Positions 44,744-53,551 of a stretch of 64,000 nt of DNA are shown here, piece after piece. The notes under the pieces were generated by a model that saw only the letters and a list, made by a program, of their open reading frames with translations, made no database searches and was not told the DNA's origin. Origin of the DNA: Methylomarinum sp. Ch1-1 (GTDB lineage Bacteria > Pseudomonadota > Gammaproteobacteria > Methylococcales > Methylomonadaceae); the NCBI RefSeq assembly GCF_030717995.2, contig NZ_CP157743.1:2444501-2508500 (forward strand). Reading direction: 5' to 3'. The position numbers and the translations under genes are program-made. Each line of letters begins with the position of its first letter. Position 1 is the first letter of the stretch.

Positions 44744-46667
44744 GTGTTTGAAGTGTTTGTTTAGCGTCTGATTCTATTTGTTGGCGTAAGTAAACTAATT
44801 CATCCCCATGCTTCGATGAAAAATAATCAACCGCTTGGTAGGATGGCAGCAAGGTTTCCGTGTAATCCAGGTGCTGAAGCGCCAGCTTATATTCACCATA
44901 GGAGGCTAAGAGGCTGCTTTGCAACAAGCCATGGCCGATGCGTTGAGTTTTTGCAAGCGCGTTATGAAATTCATTATAGGCCAGTTTGGGGTGTTCGGTG
45001 TGTAAATAAATTAATCCGCGTAAATGATCGAATTGAAAAGATACTCGATGATTTTTCAATATAGACGGATTATTATCCAGACCCGATAAAATAGTTAATG
45101 CTAGCTGTGGGTTTAATTCAGAACATTGTTTCTGATTGGCCTGTAGCACAAAAGCTTCCAATAAATTGTAATAACTGGTGGTATAAGGATTGGCTAGGGC
45201 GGCTTGACTTAGGCCGGCGGCATCCTCGCTGGTCAGATTGGAAATAGCGCATTTTTGCATCGCCCAATGAAGTTTGATATCCAGGCTGTCGGGGATGTTC
45301 GCTTTGCCTTGCGTCAAAATTTCTAAAGCAGCTTGCGGGTTGCCATATTTCTCCAGTGTCAATGCTGCTGTGCGTTGCGCGCGCGAAGACTGCTGGTTTT
45401 GCTTGGCCCAGAACAAAGAAAGCTCGACCGGGTTGCCCCATAGAGTTGAGCGTTGATACGTAAACAACGCGCAAACCGCTGCATAGCCTATGATGGCAAA
45501 ACGCCAGGTTTTTAGCTGCGATGAAAGTGGGTAGTAGGCAAGCGGTAAAAACAAAAATAAAGAGGGAAGGTAGTTGCGGTGTTCAAAATAGAGCTCGAGC
45601 CCGATAGTGGTCGATTCTAATAAATGGCCGGCAAAGAAAAACAGCACGGCCAGGGCCAAAAACGGGTGTTTTTTACGCAACCAGTAGGCGGCAGTAGGTA
45701 GGGTAATGACCAGTAGGACCGAAGGTAATGTGGATATGGGGTCGAGTAGGCTGTGGGATAGGCGAATACTTTCGTTAAAGATTCCACTGTAAAACATCTG
45801 GGGAATCAGCAGATTGTATAAGTAACCGATGACTAAGCGGCTTTCGGTTAAGAGACGTTGTTTTTGACTAAATTCCCGCTGTCCCATAGGAGCATCGAAA
45901 TGGCTGAAATTGATGCGAGAAAGTAGGTATCCAATAATAACAACCGTTGGCAATATTAGAAAGACGGCTAGCCAGCGTTTTCTTAAACGCGGTAATGTGC
46001 AAGACGGGGATGAAAAGATAGTGGCTTCGATACATAACAGCAATATTGGCAGCAAAGCGCCGTTTTCTTTGCTCAATGTAGCCAGAATCGTACCTAGCAC
46101 TATGCCGCTGGTCATAAAGCGGTAAGCGCTTTTTTGATCGTTGCTCAGTTTTAGACGGCCATGACAGTACAGTAAGATGCCGATTAAGGAAAAAAATGTC
46201 GATAGCATCGCCATGCGCTGAACCACATAGAGTACCGTGGAGACATGATAAGGATGCAGCAGCCATAAGGCGCATGAGATTAAGGCAATCCAAGAGGCTT
46301 TAGTGGCTGGTATGGCGACGGCACTTAATATTTGTTGAATGATGAGCAGCAACAGATAGCCATTCAGAGCGTGCAGGATGACATTGGTCAGTTTGAATGG
46401 GTAAGGGTTGGCGGGCCATGTGTTGGCATTGAGGAGGAAGCTTAGAAGGCTGATGGGGCGGCCAGTGGGGCCTGCGATGCCGCTGGTGAAAAATTGTATG
46501 AACGTGTCTAGATTTCTTACGCCGTTGTAGTCGCCTAGTTTATCCACATTGCCGAAATCATCTAATAAAAAGCCGCCAAATAAGCCTGGATGGTAGGCGG
46601 CAATAAAAATGCTTGAGATGAATAAATAAGTTGCAGCCCAATAATAACGCTTGATGGATGTGGCCAT
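44703..46667 (-). CDS. polytopic membrane protein with C-terminal TPR-like region, probable GT-C glycosyltransferase
   Basis: A 654-residue protein. The first ~430 residues hold about ten membrane segments. An early periplasmic loop contains GLFGGFLLDDFGNVDKLGDYNG with a DD pair, the position where GT-C enzymes carry their catalytic acid, and then RPISLLSFLLN. LSKENGALLPILLLCIEA and HRNYLPSLFLFLPLAYY resemble TMTC-like O-glycosyltransferases. The last 200 residues are helical TPR-like (TLEKYGNPQAALEILTQGKA). It lies between pilA and a polyprenyl-phosphate sugar synthase, so pilin glycosylation is inferred. Its exact family is uncertain. Confidence 0.6.
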   Translation of the reverse strand: MATSIKRYYWAATYLFISSIFIAAYHPGLFGGFLLDDFGNVDKLGDYNGVRNLDTFIQFFTSGIAGPTGRPISLLSFLLNANTWPANPYPFKLTNVILHALNGYLLLLIIQQILSAVAIPATKASWIALISCALWLLHPYHVSTVLYVVQRMAMLSTFFSLIGILLYCHGRLKLSNDQKSAYRFMTSGIVLGTILATLSKENGALLPILLLCIEATIFSSPSCTLPRLRKRWLAVFLILPTVVIIGYLLSRINFSHFDAPMGQREFSQKQRLLTESRLVIGYLYNLLIPQMFYSGIFNESIRLSHSLLDPISTLPSVLLVITLPTAAYWLRKKHPFLALAVLFFFAGHLLESTTIGLELYFEHRNYLPSLFLFLPLAYYPLSSQLKTWRFAIIGYAAVCALFTYQRSTLWGNPVELSLFWAKQNQQSSRAQRTAALTLEKYGNPQAALEILTQGKANIPDSLDIKLHWAMQKCAISNLTSEDAAGLSQAALANPYTTSYYNLLEAFVLQANQKQCSELNPQLALTILSGLDNNPSILKNHRVSFQFDHLRGLIYLHTEHPKLAYNEFHNALAKTQRIGHGLLQSSLLASYGEYKLALQHLDYTETLLPSYQAVDYFSSKHGDELVYLRQQIESDAKQTLQTHETKHQHRPASKE

Positions 46668-46684
46668 GGGGTAAACGAAATAAA

Positions 46685-46714
46685 AACGCTTTGCATGATG
46701 TCATGCAAAGCGTT
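46685..46714 (-). terminator. rho-independent terminator of pilA
   Basis: A near-perfect 14-base stem, AACGCTTTGCATGA with TCATGCAAAGCGTT, is followed by TTTTTAT on the - strand. It lies 20 bases beyond the pilA stop and just before the start of the membrane/TPR gene. It should limit read-through from the highly expressed pilin gene. Confidence 0.85.
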
Positions 46715-46733
46715 GTGTTTTATTGAAGATCCA

Positions 46734-47198
46734 TTATCTGCAAGAAGTTGGTACGTACTTTGTTGATATGGCTGTTCCAGAAACGCCAGGTTTACAGGTC
46801 CAGATAATAGAACCGGCCGTTGTTCTTGGGCTGATGGTTAATGTTGTGCCGCGGATACCTTCGGATACACCAGCCTGGTCTGCAAAAAGGATATTAACAA
46901 CTGTGTCGGTGCCATCTGAACCTGTGACGGTAACGCTAGAAACATAGTTGCCTGAAATGTCTGAGGCGGCAGCCAAACCTGCGTCTGTATTATTATTAGG
47001 GTATTGGCCTTCAGAAGCCCAATATTCAGCAATGGTGGTTTTTGCGCCAGCGGATAAGCTTAAACCTTCTGAGACTTGCGATCTAGCGATGTAATCCTGA
47101 TAAGCTGGAATCGCGATGGCTGCCAAGATGCCGATGATCGCGACGACGATCATTAATTCAATCAGGGTGAAACCTTGTTGTGCTTTATTCATTTTCAT
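46734..47198 (-). CDS. pilA: type IV major pilin
   Basis: A 154-residue prepilin. The short leader MKMNKAQQG is cut before Phe10 by PilD; the following [40 protein letters not shown] is the conserved N-terminal helix with Glu at position 5 of the mature protein. The globular part is Thr/Ser-rich and ends with a disulfide pair (WTCKPG and VPTSCR), the D-loop of Pseudomonas/Neisseria-type pilins. A sigma-54-type promoter and a strong terminator frame it. No assembly genes (pilB, pilC, pilD) are in the window. Confidence 0.93.
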   Translation of the reverse strand: MKMNKAQQGFTLIELMIVVAIIGILAAIAIPAYQDYIARSQVSEGLSLSAGAKTTIAEYWASEGQYPNNNTDAGLAAASDISGNYVSSVTVTGSDGTDTVVNILFADQAGVSEGIRGTTLTISPRTTAGSIIWTCKPGVSGTAISTKYVPTSCR

Positions 47199-47972
47199 GA
47201 TGTTTGCCTTTTGTTCGTTGGAAAGTAAATAAACTCGCTATGGATAAAGCAGAAGCTGTGCCAAATCTCGAATTTTTTCGATAAAAAATTCAGTGAAATA
47301 CAAAAAGTCATTAAAAACAGTTGCATGGGTGGCTATTTGGCGACTTAAAAATTAACCTTTTCTGAAAGGTTTGCGATGATGGTTTCGATTTATTGCCGGT
47401 GTAGGTGAGTATTTACGTTAGTAAGTGACAAAAATTGTCAGTCGGTTGTTTGTGCGTTGCTGAAATTATCACAGTGACTCTAAAGTCAGCTATATAATTT
47501 AAGAGTAAGTGATTTGTAATAAGTATGGTTGTATAAGCCATCATCCATGATAACTGGATTCCGGCAGTCCATGACGGAATGACGGAGAACCTAAGACCGT
47601 CTGACTTTTTTCTAGGCACTTATTATTGCGGCTCTTGTTCGTCGCGACTCATATATATGATCTGCATAGCCCGTCACGCGTTCTATCTTTTGGCTTTTTT
47701 TCTTGGTGATTTATCCACGCTGAAAGAGCACGGTTCAGGTAAGCCTGGTCTATGTAAACGGCAGGGCAATCGCGCTATGTTGCAGGTGATTGTCACGTAA
47801 CCCTCTTGCGTTTAGGGTTGAAATGTCATGGCGCAAGGGCGCGGGCAACGCGACCTACGGTGCTAAAAGAGAAGGTGGCGCCATGTAAACGCCATTTATG
47901 TTTTACCTGATCGGTCTCATCCCTTACAATTCAGCAGTGGTTCATTAACAATAATAATATCCGGAGGAATGT
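47199..47972. other. intergenic region between divergent pilA and cytochrome c peroxidase genes
   Basis: 774 bases. The pilA side carries the sigma-54 site at 47248-47264. A short repeat-like segment (GGATTCCGGCAGTCCATGAC) is near 47557. A GC-rich stretch at 47820-47880 (GTTGAAATGTCATGGCGC) resembles dispersed repeats of the genus. Near the peroxidase gene I see a GGAGGA ribosome-binding site but no clear promoter or FNR box. Confidence 0.45.
47248..47264 (-). promoter_or_regulatory. sigma-54 promoter of pilA
   Basis: The - strand reads TTGGCACAGCTTCTGCT: a perfect -24 TGGCAC, a 5-base spacer and a -12 CTGC in place of TTGC. Transcription from near 47238 would give a leader of about 40 bases. 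RpoN with the PilS/PilR pair controls pilA in many proteobacteria, so the same control is inferred here. Confidence 0.75.
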
Positions 47973-48974
47973 ATGTTTAAAATTCGTTTACTGGTTTCCG
48001 CATTGGCGTTGACCGGCTCGATGTCGGTTGTTGCCGCCGAGGCATTGCCGACTAAGGCGCCTGCGCCGGCCGATAACCCTACCACGGCGGAAAAAGTCGC
48101 ATTGGGGCAAATGCTGTATCATGACCCGCGTTTGTCTTCCAGCGGGACCGTGTCTTGTGCGTCCTGTCATAACACCATGCTGGGCGGCGATGACAATCGC
48201 GGCGGTTCGGTCGGCGTCGGCGGGCAGATCGGTGGGCGTAGCGCGCCGACAGTCTGGAACTCGGCCTTCAACAAGGTGCAATTCTGGGATGGACGCGCGG
48301 CCAGCCTGGAAGAACAGGCGGCGGGACCAGTCACCAATCCGATCGAAATGGGCATGAAAAGCTGGGATGATGTGGTCGCCCGTTTGAAAAAAATAGAAGG
48401 TTACCAAAAGGCTTTTGAAAAAGCTTTCGGCAAGGACTCGATCTCCAAGGACACCGCCACCAAGGCGATCGCCGCTTATGAGCGCACTCTGATTACCCCG
48501 AATAGCGCCTATGACAAGTACGTGAAAGGGGATAAGTCAGCGATGACCGAACAACAGGTTCGCGGCATGAACAAGGCGGTTGAGCTCGGTTGCACCAGCT
48601 GTCATAGCGGTCCGGCCTTTAATGGTCCCGGCACGTTCCAGAAATTCCCCGTCATCGATAACGGCTATTTCGAAGCACAGTATGACTTCAAGAAAGACAA
48701 GGGGTTAGCGGAAGTGACCGGCAAGGAAGAAGATGAAAACTTCTGGAAGGTTCCTACCTTGCGTAATGTCGCGTTGACGGCGCCATACTTCCACAACGGC
48801 AAAGTCAAAACCTTGGATAAAGCGGTCAAGTTGATGGCTAAACTGCAACTGGGCAAGGATTTATCCGATGCCGAGATTGCTGATATCGTCGCGTTTCTGG
48901 ACGCGTTGACCGGCGAATTTCCGGAGCAAAAAATGCCTAGATTGCCGGCTTACTCAGGTAATACCTTTAACTGA
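47973..48974 (+). CDS. di-heme cytochrome c peroxidase
   Basis: A 333-residue periplasmic enzyme that reduces hydrogen peroxide with electrons from cytochrome c. The signal peptide is about residues 1-22 (cleaved after VVAA). The first heme site is CASCH (C62-H66), in GTVSCASCHNTMLGGDD, and the second is CTSCH in VELGCTSCHSGPAFNG. Conserved family blocks include GQMLYHDPRLSSSGTVSC, NSAFNKVQFWDGRAASLEEQA and FWKVPTLRNVALTAPYFHNGKV. A GGAGGA ribosome-binding site precedes ATG. It is a single gene, with repeats downstream. FNR-type control is plausible, but no site was found. Confidence 0.93.
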   Translation: MFKIRLLVSALALTGSMSVVAAEALPTKAPAPADNPTTAEKVALGQMLYHDPRLSSSGTVSCASCHNTMLGGDDNRGGSVGVGGQIGGRSAPTVWNSAFNKVQFWDGRAASLEEQAAGPVTNPIEMGMKSWDDVVARLKKIEGYQKAFEKAFGKDSISKDTATKAIAAYERTLITPNSAYDKYVKGDKSAMTEQQVRGMNKAVELGCTSCHSGPAFNGPGTFQKFPVIDNGYFEAQYDFKKDKGLAEVTGKEEDENFWKVPTLRNVALTAPYFHNGKVKTLDKAVKLMAKLQLGKDLSDAEIADIVAFLDALTGEFPEQKMPRLPAYSGNTFN

Positions 48975-49603
48975 GCCAGTAGATGCGGTAGCCGAAACTG
49001 ATCAGAAACAATGTTGTTGATGGGTTTCGCTGCCGCTCTATTGCTAAAAACCAAAACGTTCGGGGCGGGTTGAATAACCCGCCCCGCCTAAGATCTTTCC
49101 TAAAGCCGGACGAAGTTTTCAACTCCGTCCGCAACCTTTCATCGATTGCCTCATCGCAGGAAGCGTTGACCGCGCTCTTTCATTCCGCCGGCGCGCCTCT
49201 CACAAAAAATAATAAATTTTCAATATTTAACGGTGACATAGCCATGTCTTTTGGTGGATCCGCTTCGCTTGATCCACTGAGCAGGCCTGGGTTTGTAACC
49301 CTGGCTTGAATCTTTCGACCCTATGCCAAACTAAAAATCAAAATGTTCGGGGCGGGTTGAATAACCCGCCCGGCCTAAGATCTTGCCTTTTGGTGAATCC
49401 GCTTCGCTTGATCCACGCTACATGAAATGGGTGGGCTTTCTGAGCAGGCCTGGGTTTGTAACCCTGGCTTGAATCTTTCGACCCTATGCCAAACTAAAAA
49501 CCAAAACGTTCGGGGCGGGTTGAATAACCCGTCCCGCCTAAGATCTTGCCTTTTGGTGGATCCGCTTCGCTTGATCCATGCTACATGAAATGGGTGGGCT
49601 TTT
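48975..49603. repeat. tandemly repeated ~165-bp intergenic units
   Basis: No gene. After a first GGGCGGGTTGAATAACCCGCCC hairpin near 49061, a unit is repeated. It starts TTTTGGTGGATCCGCTTCGC, passes through GAGCAGGCCTGGGTTTGTAA and CGACCCTATGCCAAACTAAA, then the same hairpin, and ends CTAAGATCTTGCC. Copies are at about 49249-49388 and 49388-49552, with a third partial copy running into 49603. The units differ by a few substitutions and one 28-base gap, so this is a relatively recent tandem amplification. Confidence 0.85.
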
Positions 49604-50851
49604 TTATTGGTTTTGATAAATAGGCAATGCCGAGATGCGTTCGTCTATTTGCTTCAACATATCCTGATAAGCCTCGCTATAGACCGAGCCATAACGGCTT
49701 TGGAATTGCTGATGGGTCATGTTTTCCGGCAAATCGCGAACATCCGGCATGAAGGCGCGGTAATCCTCGATATCGTGCATGGCTTTTTGCAATTTTCTGG
49801 CGCTTTGCGGCGATGCGGTGGCGGTTTTGCCGAATTCTAATCCGGCCCTGTCGCCGGCCAGATCGATAAAGCTGAAACCGCTGCCGCTTTGGGCGTCGCT
49901 GAGTTCCTTTTCCTGTCCCAGTAAATGCGCCAGATTGGACGCGCCGGTCGCGGCCAGCGCTGCCGAAGCGACAAAATGCTTGGCCATGTCGATGCGTTTA
50001 TACAAATAGACCGGATAATGTTTGGCCATGGTCAGATTGATCGGCAGATAAGAGCTAAGCTCTTCCTTGTTGACATAACTGCTGATGGCGATTAGCACGG
50101 CCCGGTTTTCTGTCACCGCATTGGCCGTTGTCGAGCGCTGATAGGCGGCCAGAAACAACGGCTGCATAATGTCGGCTAGCGATAAACGCCAGGCCGGGTC
50201 ATGTTTCAAGATGATTTGATTGATTTGTTGCTGATAAAAAATCAGCGACTGATAACTCTTGTTTTCCAGCAACGTGGCATTATTGGCCGCATCTTTGAAT
50301 GTCGTCAAATAGGTAATGACGAGGTGATCCGGTTGGATCTGTATATTGCTGATGTGTTGCGCGGCCAATATGTAATATTGCTTCAATGGCGTATGTTTGA
50401 TGATGCTTTCGATCAATTGACCGGCAAATTCATCGGCGATTTCTATGCGTCCGATTTTCAGCGCCTTGATTGCCGGATAACCGTACATCTTGCTTAGATT
50501 GAAGGTGATGTTCAGGTAAGGGCCGAATAGGTTGTCAGGCAGCGTCAGCGATAATTTGAAGTGTAACGCGTCCTGTTGCAGAGTAATCTCGGTGGAACTT
50601 TCGATCAGATGATTGAGCAGATAATTGCTGGCGATATTCAGATCGGCTTCGTTCAGCTCAATGGTTCTGACTCTTTGGATGTAGTTTGACGAGGTATTTA
50701 TGATCTGTTTGGCGCGTTGAATATCGCTTTGACTCAGTTTTCGGTGTGTTTTGCTGAGGGGTTCCTGTTCGATCGCAAAAAACACCAGGATCGCCAGCAA
50801 GCAAGGCGGAGCCGCCAGATAAAAAAACAGGATGCGTAGCGGCCGCAGCAT
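49604..50851 (-). CDS. membrane-anchored protein of unknown function downstream of ppx
   Basis: I do not recognise this 415-residue protein. It has one N-terminal membrane segment (about residues 8-27, LFFYLAAPPCLLAILVFFAI); the rest looks periplasmic. The first half is a mixed alpha/beta region (NEADLNIASNYLLNHLIESS, LPDNLFGPYLNITFNLSK). The second half has FVASAALAATGASNLAHLLGQEKELSDAQSGSGFSFIDLAGDRAGLEFGKTA, which faintly recalls secreted metalloprotease-like or regulatory proteins, but without an HExxH. It directly abuts the ppx stop, so it shares that operon. A link to envelope or polyphosphate physiology is only a guess. Confidence 0.75.
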   Translation of the reverse strand: MLRPLRILFFYLAAPPCLLAILVFFAIEQEPLSKTHRKLSQSDIQRAKQIINTSSNYIQRVRTIELNEADLNIASNYLLNHLIESSTEITLQQDALHFKLSLTLPDNLFGPYLNITFNLSKMYGYPAIKALKIGRIEIADEFAGQLIESIIKHTPLKQYYILAAQHISNIQIQPDHLVITYLTTFKDAANNATLLENKSYQSLIFYQQQINQIILKHDPAWRLSLADIMQPLFLAAYQRSTTANAVTENRAVLIAISSYVNKEELSSYLPINLTMAKHYPVYLYKRIDMAKHFVASAALAATGASNLAHLLGQEKELSDAQSGSGFSFIDLAGDRAGLEFGKTATASPQSARKLQKAMHDIEDYRAFMPDVRDLPENMTHQQFQSRYGSVYSEAYQDMLKQIDERISALPIYQNQ

Positions 50852-52348
50852 TTATCTGAATTCCAGCTTGAACTTGGCCGCTTGCAAATACTTGGCTTCA
50901 AGCTCCAGATCGGCATGGGTTAGCGGCGCCTGATCCAGCCACTGTTCGGAAAAATGCAGTTGGATGCGTTTTCCGCTGAAGGCGATTTCAAAGTCCGGGC
51001 GTACACTGTGACGGTTTCTGTGCAACAACACCGCGAGACGCAGGATGATAGTCAACACGGGCGCGCACTGATCCCAGGGTTCGGGCAGGTTGGTGAAGCG
51101 CGACATGGAGAATTTTTTCCGATGAGTGCGCACGATTGTCGCCAACAGGCTTTGATCCTGACGGGAGAAGCCGGCGAAATCGCCGTTCTCGATGATATAA
51201 GCGCTATGCTTATGATATTGACTATGGGCGATTCCCTGGCCGATTTCATGCAGTTCCGCCGCCCATTCCAAAAATTGTATGCTGGCCTTGTTGTCGGTCA
51301 GGCAAGGATGATCGGACAATTGTTGCAAAATATAATGGATCGTTTGTTTCAGGTTGTCCGCATGTTGCTTGTCAATGCGATAGTGTTCGGCGATGGTCTT
51401 AGTGGTTTCGGAGCGGATATCATGGTTATAGATTCTGCCTAACAAATCATGAATCAGACCTTCGCGCAGGGCGCCGTCGGAAACGGTCATTTGTTCGATG
51501 CCCAGCGCCCTGAACGTAGCATAGACGATGGCGACCCCGCCGGTGAACACCGGTAAGCGTTCGCTACTGAGTTCGGGCAGTTTCAATTCGTCGATATGCT
51601 TGCATTTGCCGATATGGGCGACCAGTTGTTCCAAGCCGTCCCGGGTAATGCCGTTATTGCTCCAGCCGGCCGCCTGAATGACGTTGCTGATCGCTTTTAA
51701 ACTGCCCGAGGCGCCGATCGCTTCATCCCAGTTGTGGCGGTTGAACTTCTGTTGAAATGGTTCTAGCCGCTGTTCGCCGAGCAGTGTGGCCTTTTTGAAG
51801 GCTTTTTTCGATAACACGCCGTCTTTGAAAAACAGGTTGCTGAAGGTCACGCAGCCCATGTGCAGACTTTCCTTGGTATGAGCGATGTCGTTACTGCCGA
51901 TAATGTATTCGGTGCTGCCGCCGCCAATGTCCATGACAAAGCGATTGTTGGCATGACTGCCCAGGCTGTTGGCGACGCCCTGGTATATAAGGCGGGCTTC
52001 CTCGATGCCGGAGATGATGTGGATCGGATGGCCAAGCGCCTTTTCCGCTTTAGCGATGAATTTTCTGGAATTTTTTGCGGTTCTAAGGGTGTTGGTGCCG
52101 ACGATGCCGACGCTGTGAGGCGGAAAATTACCGATACGTTGGCCGAATCGTTCCAGACAGGCCAGGGCTCTTCGTTGAGTTTTTTCATCGAGATTTTTAT
52201 GTTCATCCAGGCCGGAAGCCAGGCGCACCATTTCTTTCAGGCGGTCGACGGTTTGTAATTTGCCGTCCTTCAGACTGCAGATGAGCATGTGAAAACTGTT
52301 CGAGCCTAGATCGACGGCCGCGACGCTGCTGGGGAGTTTTTGTGGCAA
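50852..52348 (-). CDS. ppx: exopolyphosphatase / GppA family phosphatase
   Basis: A 498-residue enzyme that removes terminal phosphates from polyphosphate (or hydrolyses pppGpp). The actin-like ATPase fold shows AAVDLGSNSFHMLI, ISGIEEARLIYQGVANSLG and RFVMDIGGGSTEYIIG. The C-terminal HD-type helical domain starts near residue 310 (AEHYRIDKQHADNLKQTI, WAAELHEIGQGIAHSQYHKHSAYII), as in E. coli Ppx/GppA. The length favours Ppx. The unknown 415-aa gene follows with no gap. No ppk gene is nearby. Confidence 0.9.
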   Translation of the reverse strand: MPQKLPSSVAAVDLGSNSFHMLICSLKDGKLQTVDRLKEMVRLASGLDEHKNLDEKTQRRALACLERFGQRIGNFPPHSVGIVGTNTLRTAKNSRKFIAKAEKALGHPIHIISGIEEARLIYQGVANSLGSHANNRFVMDIGGGSTEYIIGSNDIAHTKESLHMGCVTFSNLFFKDGVLSKKAFKKATLLGEQRLEPFQQKFNRHNWDEAIGASGSLKAISNVIQAAGWSNNGITRDGLEQLVAHIGKCKHIDELKLPELSSERLPVFTGGVAIVYATFRALGIEQMTVSDGALREGLIHDLLGRIYNHDIRSETTKTIAEHYRIDKQHADNLKQTIHYILQQLSDHPCLTDNKASIQFLEWAAELHEIGQGIAHSQYHKHSAYIIENGDFAGFSRQDQSLLATIVRTHRKKFSMSRFTNLPEPWDQCAPVLTIILRLAVLLHRNRHSVRPDFEIAFSGKRIQLHFSEQWLDQAPLTHADLELEAKYLQAAKFKLEFR

Positions 52349-52422
52349 AGTCCTGTCCTGTTTTATCTACGAGGGTTTTAAATTTCTGATAAAATTACAA
52401 GGTTTTTATCGCGTGCAATTGC

Positions 52423-52611
52423 GGGGTAATTTACCAGCAATTCCCAGTTTGAGCATTTTTGCTGTGTTTAGGGCATGGGGTGTGTCTGTCGAGGAGCGCC
52501 GTAAACCCACCCCTGGGGGCTTGACGGCAGCATCCTTGCTGCCGACATCCTCGCCAAACACACCCCATGCCCTTTTTGAACGCCAAAGTAGGAATTGCTG
52601 GTAATTTACCG
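52423..52611. repeat. complete long palindromic (MITE-like) element
   Basis: This ~190-base element occupies the gap between ppx and the ABC genes. The ends are inverted copies of each other (GGTAATTTACCAGCAATTCC... and ...GGAATTGCTGGTAATTTACC). Inside are GGCATGGGGTGTGTCTGTCG and its complementary arm CCAAACACACCCCATGCCC, around a central loop with its own small hairpin GCAGCATCCTTGCTGC. Copies are at 17646-17812 and 17842-18050. It encodes no protein, so it would need mobilisation in trans. Confidence 0.85.
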
Positions 52612-52645
52612 CATTTGGACTCATCCGTTAAGTATAACGTACTGT

Positions 52646-53551
52646 ATGAACGCTTTATCTATCAAAAATCTGAAAAAAACCTATAACAACGGCTTTCAAG
52701 CCTTGAAAGGCATCGATCTTGATGTCGAGAGAGGGGATTTCTTCGCCTTGTTGGGGCCGAATGGCGCCGGTAAGTCCACCGCGATCGGCATCATCAGTTC
52801 GCTGGTGACCAAGAGCAGTGGAACCGTCACGGTGTTTGGCCACGATTTGGAAAAGGAAACGGCTCTAGCGAAAAGCTGCATCGGTTTGGTGCCCCAGGAA
52901 ATCAATTTCAACCAGTTTGAAACGGTCAGAAACATCGTGCTGAATCAGGCGGGTTATTACGGCATTCCCAGAAAAGAAGCGGTCGCCAGGATGGAAAAAT
53001 GTCTGAAACAGATGGATTTATGGGGCAAGCGCGATACTGTTTCCAGGCGTCTATCCGGCGGTATGAAGCGACGAGTGATGATCGCCAGGGCCTTGGTGCA
53101 CGCACCTCGGTTATTGATCCTCGATGAGCCGACCGCCGGCGTCGATATCGAAATTCGCCGCTCGATGTGGGAGATGATGGAGGAAGTTAACAGGCAAGGC
53201 ACGACCATTATTCTCACCACGCATTATTTGGAAGAGGCGGAAAGCCTGTGTCGACACATCGCGATCATTAATCATGGAGAGATAGTCGAAAAATCGGATA
53301 TGTTGGGTCTATTGAGCCGGATCAATTTGGATCATTTCGTGTTGAATTTGGCCAAGCCGCTACGACAAGCGCCGCAAATTGACGGTTATCAGATCGAACT
53401 GGTCGAGCCTCATGTGTTGAATGTCGCGGTGCCGAAAGAGCAGGGGCTGAACCAGCTGTTTCAAAGACTATCGGAACGGCAAATTGCCGTGCTCAGTTTG
53501 AAGAACAAGTCTAACCGACTCGAACAATTGTTTATGGATCTTGTACGATGA
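52646..53551 (+). CDS. ABC transporter ATP-binding protein (YadG-like)
   Basis: A 301-residue ABC-2 type ATPase. Walker A is LLGPNGAGKSTAIGII, the Q-loop is GLVPQEINFNQFE, the signature is RLSGGMKRRVMIARALVHAP and Walker B LLILDEPTAGVDIEIRR; the H-loop is TTIILTTHYLEEAESLC. It powers the permease encoded by the next gene, which overlaps by 4 bases. The sequence resembles E. coli YadG of the DRA (drug exporter) group; the substrate is unknown. ATG 52646 is used because upstream codons lie in a repeat. Confidence 0.9.
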   Translation: MNALSIKNLKKTYNNGFQALKGIDLDVERGDFFALLGPNGAGKSTAIGIISSLVTKSSGTVTVFGHDLEKETALAKSCIGLVPQEINFNQFETVRNIVLNQAGYYGIPRKEAVARMEKCLKQMDLWGKRDTVSRRLSGGMKRRVMIARALVHAPRLLILDEPTAGVDIEIRRSMWEMMEEVNRQGTTIILTTHYLEEAESLCRHIAIINHGEIVEKSDMLGLLSRINLDHFVLNLAKPLRQAPQIDGYQIELVEPHVLNVAVPKEQGLNQLFQRLSERQIAVLSLKNKSNRLEQLFMDLVR

